From assembly GCF_003584125.1 (NCBI RefSeq), contig NZ_QXFL01000004.1, forward strand, positions 1 to 64,000: a stretch of 64,000 nt of DNA, written 5' to 3'. Made by a program: the position numbers and the translations under genes. The DNA is from Aurantiacibacter zhengii. Its GTDB lineage: Bacteria > Pseudomonadota > Alphaproteobacteria > Sphingomonadales > Sphingomonadaceae. Below are positions 53,735 through 62,942 of this stretch, piece after piece. Within the stretch, counting starts at the first letter, position 1; the number at the start of each line of letters is the position of its first letter. A model generated the notes under the pieces. It ran no database searches and was not told the DNA's origin. It saw only the letters and a program-made list of their open reading frames with translations.

Positions 53735-54378
53735 CCGTTCTCCTGCTGCTTGGCTTCGCGGGTCTGGTCCCTGCGGCGCGCCGAGGTGGTGATCTCCCCG
53801 GTTTCCATCAGCGCCTTGAACCGTTTCAGGTCGTGGCGGGCCTGAACCTGGGGTTCGCGCAGGAAAAGTTTTGCCAGTGCGCGGCCTGCGGCACCGCCCG
53901 GCGGATCGTAGGCCATGATCAGCGAGACGCGCGTTCCCCGGTCTCCGGGAGCGTCCGTGAATTCAACTCTTCCGCTGGTGGTAATGTCCGACCCGTCGGT
54001 GGAGCGCCAGGCGATCAGTTCATTTTCACGTTCGTCCGAAACGCGCGTTTCGACATCGACGCTCGCGCCGCCCGGAGCCTTGATGACCCAGGTCGCGGTA
54101 TCGCCGTTCTCGCGAATTTCCTCCACGTTTTCCATGAACTGCGGCAGGTTACCGAAGTTGCGCCAGAAGCTGTAGAGTTCGGCGCGCGGCTTGCGAATTG
54201 TCACGGTGCGCCCGACCAGGCTGTGATCGCCCGGAGGGGATTTCCGTGCGTAGACAGGCGCATCGTCCGCGCCGCCTTTCCGCCGACGGGACAGGAAGGT
54301 TCCGAAGGCGATACCGCCAATCGCCAGCCCAAGGCCCACGACGGAAGCGGGGGTTTTCAAATCTCGATTGCTGCGCAT
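53731..54378 (-). CDS. SRPBCC-domain membrane-anchored protein
   Basis: A 215-residue protein with one N-terminal hydrophobic helix (about 12-30), followed by an SRPBCC/polyketide-cyclase-like ligand-binding domain (YSFWRNFGNLPQFMENVEEI, WVIKAPGG, RVSLIMAYDPPGG). The chosen ATG has an AAGG site 7 bases away. The ligand is unknown. The stop overlaps the dehydrogenase start. Confidence 0.82.
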   Translation of the reverse strand: MRSNRDLKTPASVVGLGLAIGGIAFGTFLSRRRKGGADDAPVYARKSPPGDHSLVGRTVTIRKPRAELYSFWRNFGNLPQFMENVEEIRENGDTATWVIKAPGGASVDVETRVSDERENELIAWRSTDGSDITTSGRVEFTDAPGDRGTRVSLIMAYDPPGGAAGRALAKLFLREPQVQARHDLKRFKALMETGEITTSARRRDQTREAKQQENG

Positions 54379-54571
54379 TGCCACACCTTTCCGAGTTGCT
54401 CTGGAGCCCCGAAAACCGTTCGCATCCTTTGCACCGGTTTAACACCATCCAGGTGCCTCGAGGCCGATCGCATCCTTGCGTTGAACGTCTGACGAAGGAT
54501 GTCGACAGTTGAACCTTGCAACGGAACATCGGCCAATTGGTTGCAGTGCGCAGACCGAAAAGTACTTGATG

Positions 54572-54585
54572 TTAACTTAAGTTAA
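54572..54585. promoter_or_regulatory. perfect 14-bp palindrome in AT-rich spacer before the sucrose gene
   Basis: TTAACTTAAGTTAA is a perfect inverted repeat in the spacer (54379-54681) between divergent genes. The surrounding 60 bases are AT-rich compared with the genome and probably hold the promoter of the sucrose-phosphate synthase gene. No standard -35/-10 pair is convincing and no binding protein is known. Confidence 0.35.
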
Positions 54586-54681
54586 TTTCGAAAAATCAGA
54601 ATCTTAGTAAATCATAACTTCGGAACGGTGCGCCAATGGGTCCGCTTTGTGGAGACTTACCAACACCGAAAAAGGCAGCAT

Positions 54682-56754
54682 ATGCACATCATGTCCCTCG
54701 CCCTGGGTGGCTGCATAAAGGGTCCGCCGGTCAATTACGGACTGACAGAGGATACCGGTGGGCACATCGCCTACATCCTTGGAGAAATGGCCGCACTTGC
54801 GCGCCATCCGAAGGTGGAGAGTGCCGAAATCGTCACCCGGCTGTTTGAAGAGCCCGAACTGGGCGCCAGCTATGCGCGACCGGTCGAAATACTGCCATCT
54901 GGCGTCACCATCACCCGCATCGACAGCGGCAACCGGCGTTACCTTGCCAAGGAAGCACTGGCGCACGACCGCAGAGCCTTCGTGCGCGCGCTGATCACCG
55001 AACTGCGGGACAGGCCACGCCTGCCAGACCTGATCCATGCCCATTTCGCGGACGCCGCCGATGTGGCGTGCCAGATCCGCGCGGAACTCGGCATTCCCTT
55101 TGTCTATACCGCTCATTCGCTGGCGATCGACAAGCGAGATGCCGTAGCTGGAAGCGATGCACGGGGCCTGCGGCAGCGGATCGCAGAGGAGCAGCGCGCC
55201 ATCGATTGTGCCGATGCCATCGTGGCATCATCGCGCGACGAATGCGAACGGCAGTTGCTGCGTTATGACCGCGTGGACCCTACCACCATTCACCGCCTGC
55301 GACCGGGTGTCGCCATACCCGAGGATCAACCCGATCTGGAGCCTGCACGGGCGCTGATCGCCCCCTTCCTGCGCGAACCTAGCCTACCGATCATCCTCGC
55401 CATCGCGAGGCCGGTGCACAAGAAGAACCTTGTCGCCCTGGTAGAGGCGTTCGGACAGAACCCGGCGCTGCGCAGCCAGGCCAATCTCGTCATCCTGGCA
55501 GGATTGCGCCGCGGGCTGGAAAGCGGCGAAAGCGAGCAGCGCGCCGTGCTGGCCGATCTGACCGATGCGATCGATCGGCACAATCTCTACGGCAGCGTGG
55601 CCTATCCCCCGCGCCATACGCAGGACGATGTCCAGTCGCTCTACGCGCTGGCCAGCGCGACCGGCGGCGTGTTCGTCAATCCCGCCCTGACCGAACCTTA
55701 TGGCCTGACGCTGGTAGAAGCGGCGGCGCACGGCCTGCCGGTGGTCAGCACGCGCAATGGCGGACCCAACGATATCGTCGCAGACCTCGAACACGGCACG
55801 CTCGTCGACCCGGTGGACACCGGGGCCATCGCATCGGCCGTGATCGATTTCCTGGATAATGAAGAAGCTTGGAAGACAGCTTCCACCAACGGCCGAACCC
55901 GTTGCCGCAGCATGAGCTGGGATGCCTATGCCGACGGGTTCGTCGAACTGGCGCTGGAGATTACCGACAGCCAGCCGCATCAGCTACTCGCCAGCGCTCC
56001 TCGGGAATTGCTGGTTTGCGATATCGACAACACCTTGACCGGTTGCCGGGACGGCGCGCAACGGCTGGCTCGCTACGTGCAGCGCCGGGACGGAATGTCG
56101 TTCTGCGTCGCGACAGGCCGCAGCCTTGTCGAGGCGCGGCGGATCCTGCGGGAATGGCACCTGCCCCGCCCGCGTGTCCTGATCACAAGCGTTGGTAGCG
56201 AAATCTACTGGCAGACAGGCAGCGGGCTGGAGGCGGACCGCGATTTTGCACAGTATATCGAGGCGGACTGGCATGCGGACGAAGTCACGCGCGTTCTGGA
56301 CGGGCTGAACGGACTCACGCCGCAGCCCGCGGTCGAACAGAGGCGCTGGAAGCGCTCCTATTTCGCCGCCGGAGACGGGTTGACATCGCGCGTCAGGAAA
56401 CGGCTGGAAGACTCTGGCCTGAAGGCGAAAGTCATTTTCAGCCACGGAAAGCTGCTGGACGTATTGCCGCTTCGCGCAGGAAAGGGCGCCGCGATGCGCC
56501 ATGTCGCGCAGAAAGCGGGCGTGGTGCCCGAAGCCGTGGTCGCTGTGGGCGATAGCGGCAATGACCTCGATATGTTGCGCGAGTGTCGCAACGCCGTGCT
56601 GGTGAGCAATTACGACGAGGACCTTCGCGACCTTGTGCGGGACCCCGGCGTGTATGTCGCGAGGCGCGCCCATGCCGGCGGCGTACTGGAAGGACACCTG
56701 AGCCACGCGCGCCGCCGTCGGCGCGCAGGCGAAGCTGCGAGGTCGGCGGCATGA
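54682..56754 (+). CDS. fused sucrose-phosphate synthase and phosphatase
   Basis: Bifunctional enzyme of 690 residues. The GT-B domain (about 1-440) has the ALGGCIKGPPVNYGLTEDTGGH and HAHFADAADVA blocks of sucrose-phosphate synthase and the FVNPALTEPYGLTLVEAAAHG donor site. From D447 (CDIDNTLTG) begins a HAD phosphatase domain with D449, and GDSGNDLDML at D624. It should make sucrose from UDP-glucose and fructose-6-phosphate. The ATG at 54682 follows AAAAAGG; the stop overlaps the next gene. Confidence 0.88.
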   Translation: MHIMSLALGGCIKGPPVNYGLTEDTGGHIAYILGEMAALARHPKVESAEIVTRLFEEPELGASYARPVEILPSGVTITRIDSGNRRYLAKEALAHDRRAFVRALITELRDRPRLPDLIHAHFADAADVACQIRAELGIPFVYTAHSLAIDKRDAVAGSDARGLRQRIAEEQRAIDCADAIVASSRDECERQLLRYDRVDPTTIHRLRPGVAIPEDQPDLEPARALIAPFLREPSLPIILAIARPVHKKNLVALVEAFGQNPALRSQANLVILAGLRRGLESGESEQRAVLADLTDAIDRHNLYGSVAYPPRHTQDDVQSLYALASATGGVFVNPALTEPYGLTLVEAAAHGLPVVSTRNGGPNDIVADLEHGTLVDPVDTGAIASAVIDFLDNEEAWKTASTNGRTRCRSMSWDAYADGFVELALEITDSQPHQLLASAPRELLVCDIDNTLTGCRDGAQRLARYVQRRDGMSFCVATGRSLVEARRILREWHLPRPRVLITSVGSEIYWQTGSGLEADRDFAQYIEADWHADEVTRVLDGLNGLTPQPAVEQRRWKRSYFAAGDGLTSRVRKRLEDSGLKAKVIFSHGKLLDVLPLRAGKGAAMRHVAQKAGVVPEAVVAVGDSGNDLDMLRECRNAVLVSNYDEDLRDLVRDPGVYVARRAHAGGVLEGHLSHARRRRRAGEAARSAA

Positions 56755-57890
56755 GCGAACGTCCCGTCGGCTATTTCGTCCACCACCAGGGCCGCGGCCA
56801 TGCCGAACGGGCTGGCGCGCTTGCCAACGAAATGGTGGCGCACCGCCCCGTCACCCTGTTCTGCGCGCGCACGAACATCTTTCCTCGTCTCGACCCACGG
56901 ATTGAACTGTGTCAGCTTCCCTCTCTTTTCGAGGCTAACGGCGGGGAGCCGCCGAAGCTTGCCGACTGGCGGACGCCGGACACCCTGCACTGCGCGCCGC
57001 TCGGCTGGCACACGATCCGGCACGCAGTTGCCACGATTGCGCAGTGGTTCGACACAGCCGACGCTGCCCTGTTCGTGACCGACGTGTCCGCAGAACTCGG
57101 CCAGCTGGCACGGATCGCATCCGTTCCGCACGTCGCGGTATTGCAGCACGGCGACCGCAGCGATGCAGGACACATGTCGAGCTATGAGAGCGCCGTGGGC
57201 ATTTTGGCGCCCTATTCCCGCCAGCTGGAACAGCCAGAAAGGCCGGGCTGGATGCGCGACAAGACCCATTATGCACCGGGCCTGGGCATTTCACCAAGCA
57301 AGCGGACCGACAAGGCCGAGGCACGCAAGCGGCTGAACCTGCCAGCGGACAAGCGTATCGTGCTGGTTATCGCCGGAGGTGGCGGCACCGGTACACCGAC
57401 CGCGCCGTTGACGCTCGGCGCGCGCGACGATGAGGAGGCGCTCTGGATCACCATCGGGAACATCACCAGCGAATGGCACGAAACGCCGCCCGGCAACCTG
57501 TCTCACAAGGGCTGGGTCGACAATCCCGAGGACTGGATCGCCGCTGCCGATGGCATCGTATCCAGCTGTGGCAACACCACCGTACACATGGTCGCGGCGG
57601 CAGGTAAGCCGTGGATCGTGGTGCCCGAATGGCGCTATTTCGACGAACAGTTGTGCAAAGCCGACGCGCTTGAGCAGGCGGGGCTGGCGGCTGTATCGCG
57701 CATGTGGCCAAGCCACGTGAACAGCTGGCGCAAGCTCTGGGATGCGGCTTCGCGTCTCGATCACGATGCGCAACAGGCGCTGGTCGAACCTGCTGCCGCC
57801 CGCGATGCAGCCGATTGGCTGGACGGGCTCATCTGCTCCATCTGGGCTGGCAGCAAGTCTGCGAACGTTTTTGAAAGTGCGCAGGCATGA
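56751..57890 (+). CDS. MurG-like GT28-type glycosyltransferase
   Basis: A 379-residue GT-B enzyme. It begins with YFVHHQGRGHAERAGAL, the glycine-rich acceptor loop of this class, and ends with the nucleotide-sugar region SSCGNTTVHMVAAAGKPWIVVPEWRYFDEQ. The substrate is unknown. It starts on the preceding stop (ATGA), so it is coupled to the sucrose gene, and overlaps the following glycosyltransferase. Confidence 0.85.
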   Translation: MSERPVGYFVHHQGRGHAERAGALANEMVAHRPVTLFCARTNIFPRLDPRIELCQLPSLFEANGGEPPKLADWRTPDTLHCAPLGWHTIRHAVATIAQWFDTADAALFVTDVSAELGQLARIASVPHVAVLQHGDRSDAGHMSSYESAVGILAPYSRQLEQPERPGWMRDKTHYAPGLGISPSKRTDKAEARKRLNLPADKRIVLVIAGGGGTGTPTAPLTLGARDDEEALWITIGNITSEWHETPPGNLSHKGWVDNPEDWIAAADGIVSSCGNTTVHMVAAAGKPWIVVPEWRYFDEQLCKADALEQAGLAAVSRMWPSHVNSWRKLWDAASRLDHDAQQALVEPAAARDAADWLDGLICSIWAGSKSANVFESAQA

Positions 57891-58804
57891 AAGTTTCCGT
57901 CTGCACCCTCGCGCACGGACGAAACCAGCACCTCGTCAACATGGTGAAGGGCCTGTGCCAGTCAAAGCGCCCCCCGTGCGAACTGGTGATTGCGGTGCTA
58001 CAGGACGAGAAATACGATCTGCCCGCAACCAGCTTTCCGATCCGTCAGATCGTACTTGGTAGCCAAGGCATACCCCTTGCACTGGGTCGTAATACGGCGG
58101 CGCGGAACGCCAGGAGCGAGCTGCTCGTCTTTCTCGATCTCGACTGCATCCCCCACCCCCGCCTCATCGGCGACTACGCCCAGATGGCCGACACGCATTC
58201 TGGCATCATGATGGGTGAGGTCGGTTATCTTCCCGCCGGTGCTACGGACAGCGGAATAGATTTCGGACATTTCGAAGCGGTAGCAAAAAAGCATTCGGAA
58301 CGCGCTGGTCCCCCGCAGACACCTTCTGCACCCTGCAACGACTATCGCTGTTTCTGGTCGCTCAATTTCGCGATGACGGCGCGCGACTTTGCAAGGTCCG
58401 GCGGTTTCGACGAAAGTTTCGAGGGGTATGGCGGTGAAGATACCGACTTCGCGCGCGGGGCCGTCGCCGCAGGTCTGCCGATCTGGTGGCTTCGCGGGGC
58501 GAAGGCCTATCACCAGTACCACCCCCACCACATGCCACCTGTTCACCACCTGCGCAGTGTGGTTGCCAACGCTGAACACTTTCGGCGCAAATGGGGACAC
58601 CCGACCATGCAGCACTGGCTGCGTGCATTCACCCTTATGGGCCTGATCGAACGCAGCGAGAACGGCTGGCGCATTCTTCGCGAACCGACCGAGGAAGACC
58701 TGGCGCTAACCCGTCAGCAGGAGCGGCAGCCCTACGCCAGCAGCGCGGTCGTGCTGGAACAACTGGAGGACGAAGCGCGGTCTCCCGCAGCGATGGCATC
58801 GTGA
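57887..58804 (+). CDS. family-2 glycosyltransferase
   Basis: A 305-residue GT-A enzyme. Visible are the opening VSVCTLAHGRN, the metal and sugar-nucleotide motif FLDLDC (Asp-x-Asp), and the acceptor region GGFDESFEGYGGEDTDFARG, which resembles the galactosyltransferase C-terminal type. The product is unknown. It overlaps the preceding gene by 4 bases and the convergent glycosyltransferase by 73. Confidence 0.87.
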   Translation: MKVSVCTLAHGRNQHLVNMVKGLCQSKRPPCELVIAVLQDEKYDLPATSFPIRQIVLGSQGIPLALGRNTAARNARSELLVFLDLDCIPHPRLIGDYAQMADTHSGIMMGEVGYLPAGATDSGIDFGHFEAVAKKHSERAGPPQTPSAPCNDYRCFWSLNFAMTARDFARSGGFDESFEGYGGEDTDFARGAVAAGLPIWWLRGAKAYHQYHPHHMPPVHHLRSVVANAEHFRRKWGHPTMQHWLRAFTLMGLIERSENGWRILREPTEEDLALTRQQERQPYASSAVVLEQLEDEARSPAAMAS

Positions 58805-59838
58805 TAGGCCCCCTCGTAACCTGCGATCATCGCGTCGACGGAGAAGCGTTCCACGGCCCTTGACCGGCAGCGACCTCGATCGAGGGTATCGATCTTCGCA
58901 ATGGCCCGTGCCAGCCTGTCGGAACTGCCGCCTTCGACAAGCAGCCCGACCGGTCCGACGACTTCGCGCATGGCGCCGCGATCGAAAGCTATGACGGGAA
59001 CCCCGCTTGCCAACGCCTCTGCCGCCACCAAGCCGAACGGTTCGTCCCACATCGGCGTGACGAGAGCGGCCCTTGCCTGTCGCACCAGCAGGCGAAGCGC
59101 GTCCCCATGCAATTGCCCGAGATAGCGAATATCGGCGCCCGAACCCGCTTCCATGCATTCCTCGAAATAGGATCGATCCTCGGCAGGACCCGCAATATCC
59201 AGCGCGGCCCCCGCCTTGCGCACCGCCTCTATGGTTTCGCGAAGACCCTTGTTGGGCGTGATGCGACCGGTCCAGACAAGGCGACCGCTGAGGCCGTCCT
59301 CCGCGGGATGCCAGCTACGACAGTCAATGCCGTTGTGCACCACGCGAATGTTAGCCGAAGGCTCATCGAACCACAACGGCATCTGGCTGTGCGAGGCGAC
59401 GGTAATTTGCGCGATGCCGCAGCCCGCGGCCCGGCGTACAGCATCCGCCATCTTACCAAACGGCGGGACATGCTGCGATGTTACCATGGCGATCCCGTCC
59501 TCGCGCGCCCAGTCGATCAGGTCGGGGAACAGCGAGTTGTTGTGCACGACATCGAAAGATTGCTCGGCCACGATCTCTCGCGCTCTGGCAAAGGCGCGCC
59601 GCTGGAATTCGTCGAGCTTGCTGGTGCCGCGCCATTCATCCCACGGCAGGACGCTTTCGTACGGCTCCTCGCAAATCCGGATCAGCTGAGGATCGCTACT
59701 ACCCTGCGCAGCCAAAAGCGTAACATCGTGACCGGCGCTGCGCAGCCCTTGGCAAAGAAGAGCGGCATGCGCTTCCATCCCACCCATGAAAGGCTCGGCG
59801 ACCGGATGTCGGATATGGGCGACCACTGCGATCCGCAT
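58732..59838 (-). CDS. family-4 glycosyltransferase
   Basis: A 368-residue GT-B retaining enzyme. It starts MRIAVVAHIRHPVAEPFMGGMEAH, with VWTGRITPNKGL as central strand and the donor site PMWDEPFGLVAAEALASGVPV. It is convergent with the family-2 enzyme, and its promoter region faces the Crp/Fnr regulator. The substrate is unknown. Confidence 0.87.
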   Translation of the reverse strand: MRIAVVAHIRHPVAEPFMGGMEAHAALLCQGLRSAGHDVTLLAAQGSSDPQLIRICEEPYESVLPWDEWRGTSKLDEFQRRAFARAREIVAEQSFDVVHNNSLFPDLIDWAREDGIAMVTSQHVPPFGKMADAVRRAAGCGIAQITVASHSQMPLWFDEPSANIRVVHNGIDCRSWHPAEDGLSGRLVWTGRITPNKGLRETIEAVRKAGAALDIAGPAEDRSYFEECMEAGSGADIRYLGQLHGDALRLLVRQARAALVTPMWDEPFGLVAAEALASGVPVIAFDRGAMREVVGPVGLLVEGGSSDRLARAIAKIDTLDRGRCRSRAVERFSVDAMIAGYEGAYHDAIAAGDRASSSSCSSTTALLA

Positions 59839-59944
59839 TGCGTTGCAACGAGAGGACTTCGCTGCCGTTCCGCAGATGCAGGGAACCGAAGCCCTTTTCT
59901 GAAATTGAATAGTTGAGCCACCCGGCAACTGGACAACAGGATCG

Positions 59945-60712
59945 ATGATGGCCCGCGATATTTCAATTTATCCCCGTAGCGAGACCTTCCTGCAAGGTCG
60001 CCTTCGCCATGCAATGACGATCACGGAGAAGGCACAACTCGAAGAGATTTTGTCCGATCAGCAGGAGGCTGCGGACGGTACGGTCGTACTCGAAGCAGGC
60101 CGACTGTATGACAAGAGCATGCTGTTGACCTCCGGCATGATGCTGCGCACGATCGAACAGGACGGTCGGCAGCACATCGTAGGGCTTCAGGTGCCCGGCG
60201 ATTTCGTGGACCTTCATTCTTTCGCGCTCAAACGCCTGGATCACAACATCGTGGCGGTGGGGAACTGCAGCGTCGCCTACGCCAGCCATGCGGATCTGAA
60301 GGAGGCGTGCGAACGCAATATCCACCTGGCACGCATCCTGTGGTTTGCGACCTTGCTGGACGCTGCGATTCACCGCCAATGGATTCTCAAGACAAAGCAA
60401 CTGCGTGCGGATGCCTGCGCTGCCCACTTCCTTGCCGAAACCTGGGCGCGCCTGGAACTGGTGGGAATGGCGAAGGCTGATGGCTTCATTAGCTCGCTGA
60501 CCCAAAGCCATCTGGCCGATATCTGCGGCACCACGCCTGTTCACATGAGCCGGATGCTAAGCTCGCTGAGAGAGGCAGGACTGGGCGAATTTCGCCGCGG
60601 CCGCTTCTACTGCAAAAACCGCCAGGGGCTGGAGGCATTCGGCAGGTTCGATCCGGGCTATCTCTATGGTGATGACAGCCTTGGCATCGGTGACGAACTC
60701 GCACCCGAATGA
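59945..60712 (+). CDS. Crp/Fnr-family transcription regulator without FNR cysteines
   Basis: A 255-residue regulator with a cyclic-nucleotide-like domain (GRQHIVGLQVPGDFVDLHSF) and a winged helix-turn-helix (LTQSHLADICGTTPVHMSRML). The N-terminal iron-sulfur cysteines of FNR are absent, so another signal is sensed. Its TGA overlaps the sulfotransferase ATG. It may control the neighbouring glycan or sulfotransferase genes, by inference. Confidence 0.88.
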   Translation: MMARDISIYPRSETFLQGRLRHAMTITEKAQLEEILSDQQEAADGTVVLEAGRLYDKSMLLTSGMMLRTIEQDGRQHIVGLQVPGDFVDLHSFALKRLDHNIVAVGNCSVAYASHADLKEACERNIHLARILWFATLLDAAIHRQWILKTKQLRADACAAHFLAETWARLELVGMAKADGFISSLTQSHLADICGTTPVHMSRMLSSLREAGLGEFRRGRFYCKNRQGLEAFGRFDPGYLYGDDSLGIGDELAPE

Positions 60713-61494
60713 CACCGGGCGAGCGGCACTATCGGTATCTTTTCGTCTGCGGTCTCCACAGGACTGGCACAAGTCTGATCGCGCGGCTGCTGGCAGCGCA
60801 CGACGCTATTGATGCCATAGTCGACGCTCCCGTACCGGAGAACGAAGGTGTCTATCTGCAAGGGGCCATACCGCACACCGCAAGGCACGGCGTTCCCGGG
60901 CATTATGCCGTCGACCCCGAGCAGCATCTGATCGAGGGGTGCGCGCACGACACGCTGCCGACCCGCAAAAGGATGGAGCACGATTGGGCGCCCTGGTTCA
61001 CGACTAAAGGACAATGGAGGCTGGAAAAATCGCCGGTCAACCTCACACGGATGCGGCTTTACCAACAGCTCTTCCCGCTCAGCCAGTTCATAGTCATCCT
61101 GCGCCATCCCGAAGCGGTAGCCGCTGCCTTGCGCAAGTGGGTGGACAGGCCCGCGGAGGAACTGATCGACTACACGCTCGACGCCTACGATCTGGCATTC
61201 GCCGATCTTGAATACATTCACGCCGCCACGGTTGTTCGATACGAGGACCTGGTCGCGCAGCCGCAGGCGGTGCTGGACCGGATCACGCAATTTGCGGGCC
61301 TCGCGCCGGTCAAAGTCCAGGAAGAGGTCCGCGACGGCAACGAGACCTACGACGGCGCGTCGTGCCTGGACCAGCAGCAGGCGGTACGCGCCAGCCGCTA
61401 CGGCTATCTTCCCGGCATGCGCATCGATCCCGGCTTCGGCGTGGTGAAACATCCGCTGCGGGCGGTCCGGGAAGCGGCATTGGAGGGTGTTTGA
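60709..61494 (+). CDS. PAPS-type sulfotransferase
   Basis: A 261-residue sulfotransferase-family protein. The 5'-phosphosulfate loop is GLHRTGTSL at about residue 15, and the 3'-phosphate binding block is FIVILRHPEAVAAALRKW. The C-terminal half is shorter than in carbohydrate sulfotransferases of animals, usual for bacteria. The acceptor is unknown; nearby glycosyltransferases suggest a sugar. It is translationally coupled to the regulator. Confidence 0.83.
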   Translation: MTPGERHYRYLFVCGLHRTGTSLIARLLAAHDAIDAIVDAPVPENEGVYLQGAIPHTARHGVPGHYAVDPEQHLIEGCAHDTLPTRKRMEHDWAPWFTTKGQWRLEKSPVNLTRMRLYQQLFPLSQFIVILRHPEAVAAALRKWVDRPAEELIDYTLDAYDLAFADLEYIHAATVVRYEDLVAQPQAVLDRITQFAGLAPVKVQEEVRDGNETYDGASCLDQQQAVRASRYGYLPGMRIDPGFGVVKHPLRAVREAALEGV

Positions 61495-61560
61495 CTTTTC
61501 CTAATCCCGGAACACTGCGCCTGTTGAGACGCTTTTCCGCCAAAGGATTTGGAGCATCGG

Positions 61561-62247
61561 ATGCCTACACTCGAACCTACACTTGAAGGCGACGAAGCAG
61601 CGAAAGAACGCTTTGCAGACTACATCAGGGACAAGGGGTTTCCCTGTGTGGGGGCAAAGTCGGCGCTCGCCACCGGTAAGCTGAACGTCGTTCACGCCCG
61701 CGACCTCACCAGCGCATGGAACGATGTTGCCATTCATGACGCGCTGTTGAAGTGGGCTTTTGCCTACAAGGACGATCCCGAAGGGTTGCGGAGTCTCGCG
61801 GTGATTTTCGAAGGACCGCTGGACCTGTCGGAGGACGAGTTCGAAGCGAACCTGTGGGAGAGGCTGCAGTCGCTCGCCGACAAGGACCATTGGCGCGGCC
61901 AGACCTATGACAAAAGAGTCAGCGCCGATCCTGAAAGTCCGCACTTCAGCCTGAGCTTTGGCGGGGAAGCGTTCTTTGTCGTGGGGATGCATCCCAACGC
62001 ATCGCGCCCGGCCCGCAGGTTCTCTCGCCCGGTCATGGTTTTCAATCTGCACGACCAGTTCGAGCGGCTGCGCGAACAGGGGCGGTACGAAAGGATGCGC
62101 GAAGCCATCCTGGAGCGGGATCGCGAACTGGCAGGCGACATCAACCCGATGCTGTCGCGCCATGGAGACACAAGCGAAGCGCGCCAGTACAGCGGCCGCG
62201 CTGTCGACAAGGACTGGAAGCCGCCGTTCGAGGATCGCCGGTCGTGA
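61561..62247 (+). CDS. YqcI/YcgG-family protein, GntA-like (haem-dependent N-hydroxylase family)
   Basis: A 228-residue protein with the family blocks FPCVGAKSAL near residue 27 and GMHPNASRPARRFSRP near 143. The family includes GntA, the haem-dependent N-hydroxylase of guanitoxin biosynthesis; the cysteine of FPC is a plausible haem ligand. The ATG follows GGAGCATCGG. The stop overlaps the DUF1989 gene (GTGA). Substrate unknown. Confidence 0.8.
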   Translation: MPTLEPTLEGDEAAKERFADYIRDKGFPCVGAKSALATGKLNVVHARDLTSAWNDVAIHDALLKWAFAYKDDPEGLRSLAVIFEGPLDLSEDEFEANLWERLQSLADKDHWRGQTYDKRVSADPESPHFSLSFGGEAFFVVGMHPNASRPARRFSRPVMVFNLHDQFERLREQGRYERMREAILERDRELAGDINPMLSRHGDTSEARQYSGRAVDKDWKPPFEDRRS

Positions 62248-62834
62248 CCAACGAGATGACACGAATAGAGCCACGCAGCGGCACCAGCTTCGTCCTTCGC
62301 GAAGGACAGCGCCTCGAAGTGGTCGATATCGAAGGAGGGCAGGTCTCCGACCTGCTAGCGTTCGGCCTGGCCGACCGGCGCGAGGCGTTGTCGAACGGAC
62401 GCACGTTCGATTACGAAGAGACGATCAGCCTGACCGCCGGTAACACCCTGTGGTCGAACCGTTCGAACCCCATGCTGGACATTGTTGCCGACGATGTCGG
62501 TCTGCACGACTTCCTGCTGACACCGTGTAGCAAGGATACCTTCCGGCATTTCTATCCTGACAAGCCCGTTCACCGGGGCTGCTTCGGCAACCTCGCGGCG
62601 GCACTGGAAGAATACGATATTGCGGAGGATGACCTGCCCTGCGCGTTTAACGTCTTCATGAACGTGCCGGTCGACGGCCAGACCGGTCGCCTCTCGGTCG
62701 AGCCGCCGGTTTCGAAAGCGGGCGACACGCTGACTCTGAAAGCGCGCATGGACCTCGTGATCGGCCTGACGGCGTGTTCGGCATTTGCTTCCAACGGCGG
62801 GACCTTCAAACCCATCGGTTACAGGATACTCTGA
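62244..62834 (+). CDS. DUF1989 / urea-carboxylase-associated family protein
   Basis: A 196-residue member of DUF1989, the family of urea-carboxylase-associated and carboxyguanidine deiminase subunits. Family blocks are EGGQVSDLLAF, FDYEETISLTAGNTLWSNR, LTPCSKDTF and FNVFMNVPVDG. Start is GTG on the preceding stop; an ATG at 62256 is possible. No urea carboxylase gene is nearby. It may be paired with the GntA-like gene in guanidino-compound chemistry. Confidence 0.8.
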   Translation: MTNEMTRIEPRSGTSFVLREGQRLEVVDIEGGQVSDLLAFGLADRREALSNGRTFDYEETISLTAGNTLWSNRSNPMLDIVADDVGLHDFLLTPCSKDTFRHFYPDKPVHRGCFGNLAAALEEYDIAEDDLPCAFNVFMNVPVDGQTGRLSVEPPVSKAGDTLTLKARMDLVIGLTACSAFASNGGTFKPIGYRIL

Positions 62835-62850
62835 ACCGCGGGCAATTTCG

Positions 62851-62864
62851 CTGGTCTAGACCAG
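62851..62864. promoter_or_regulatory. GntR/FadR-like palindrome
   Basis: CTGGTCTAGACCAG is a perfect 14-bp palindrome with a TGGT-CTAG-ACCA core like operators of the FadR subfamily of GntR regulators. It lies in the spacer after the DUF1989 gene and before the convergent oxidoreductase. No gntR gene is in the window, so the site may be incidental. Confidence 0.35.
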
Positions 62865-62942
62865 TTAGGAGAACTCGCGCTTTCCGCTCTGCTAACCTAA
62901 TTCGCCTCTATTCAGATCGCGCGTAGCATGGTCGTTTTGCAA

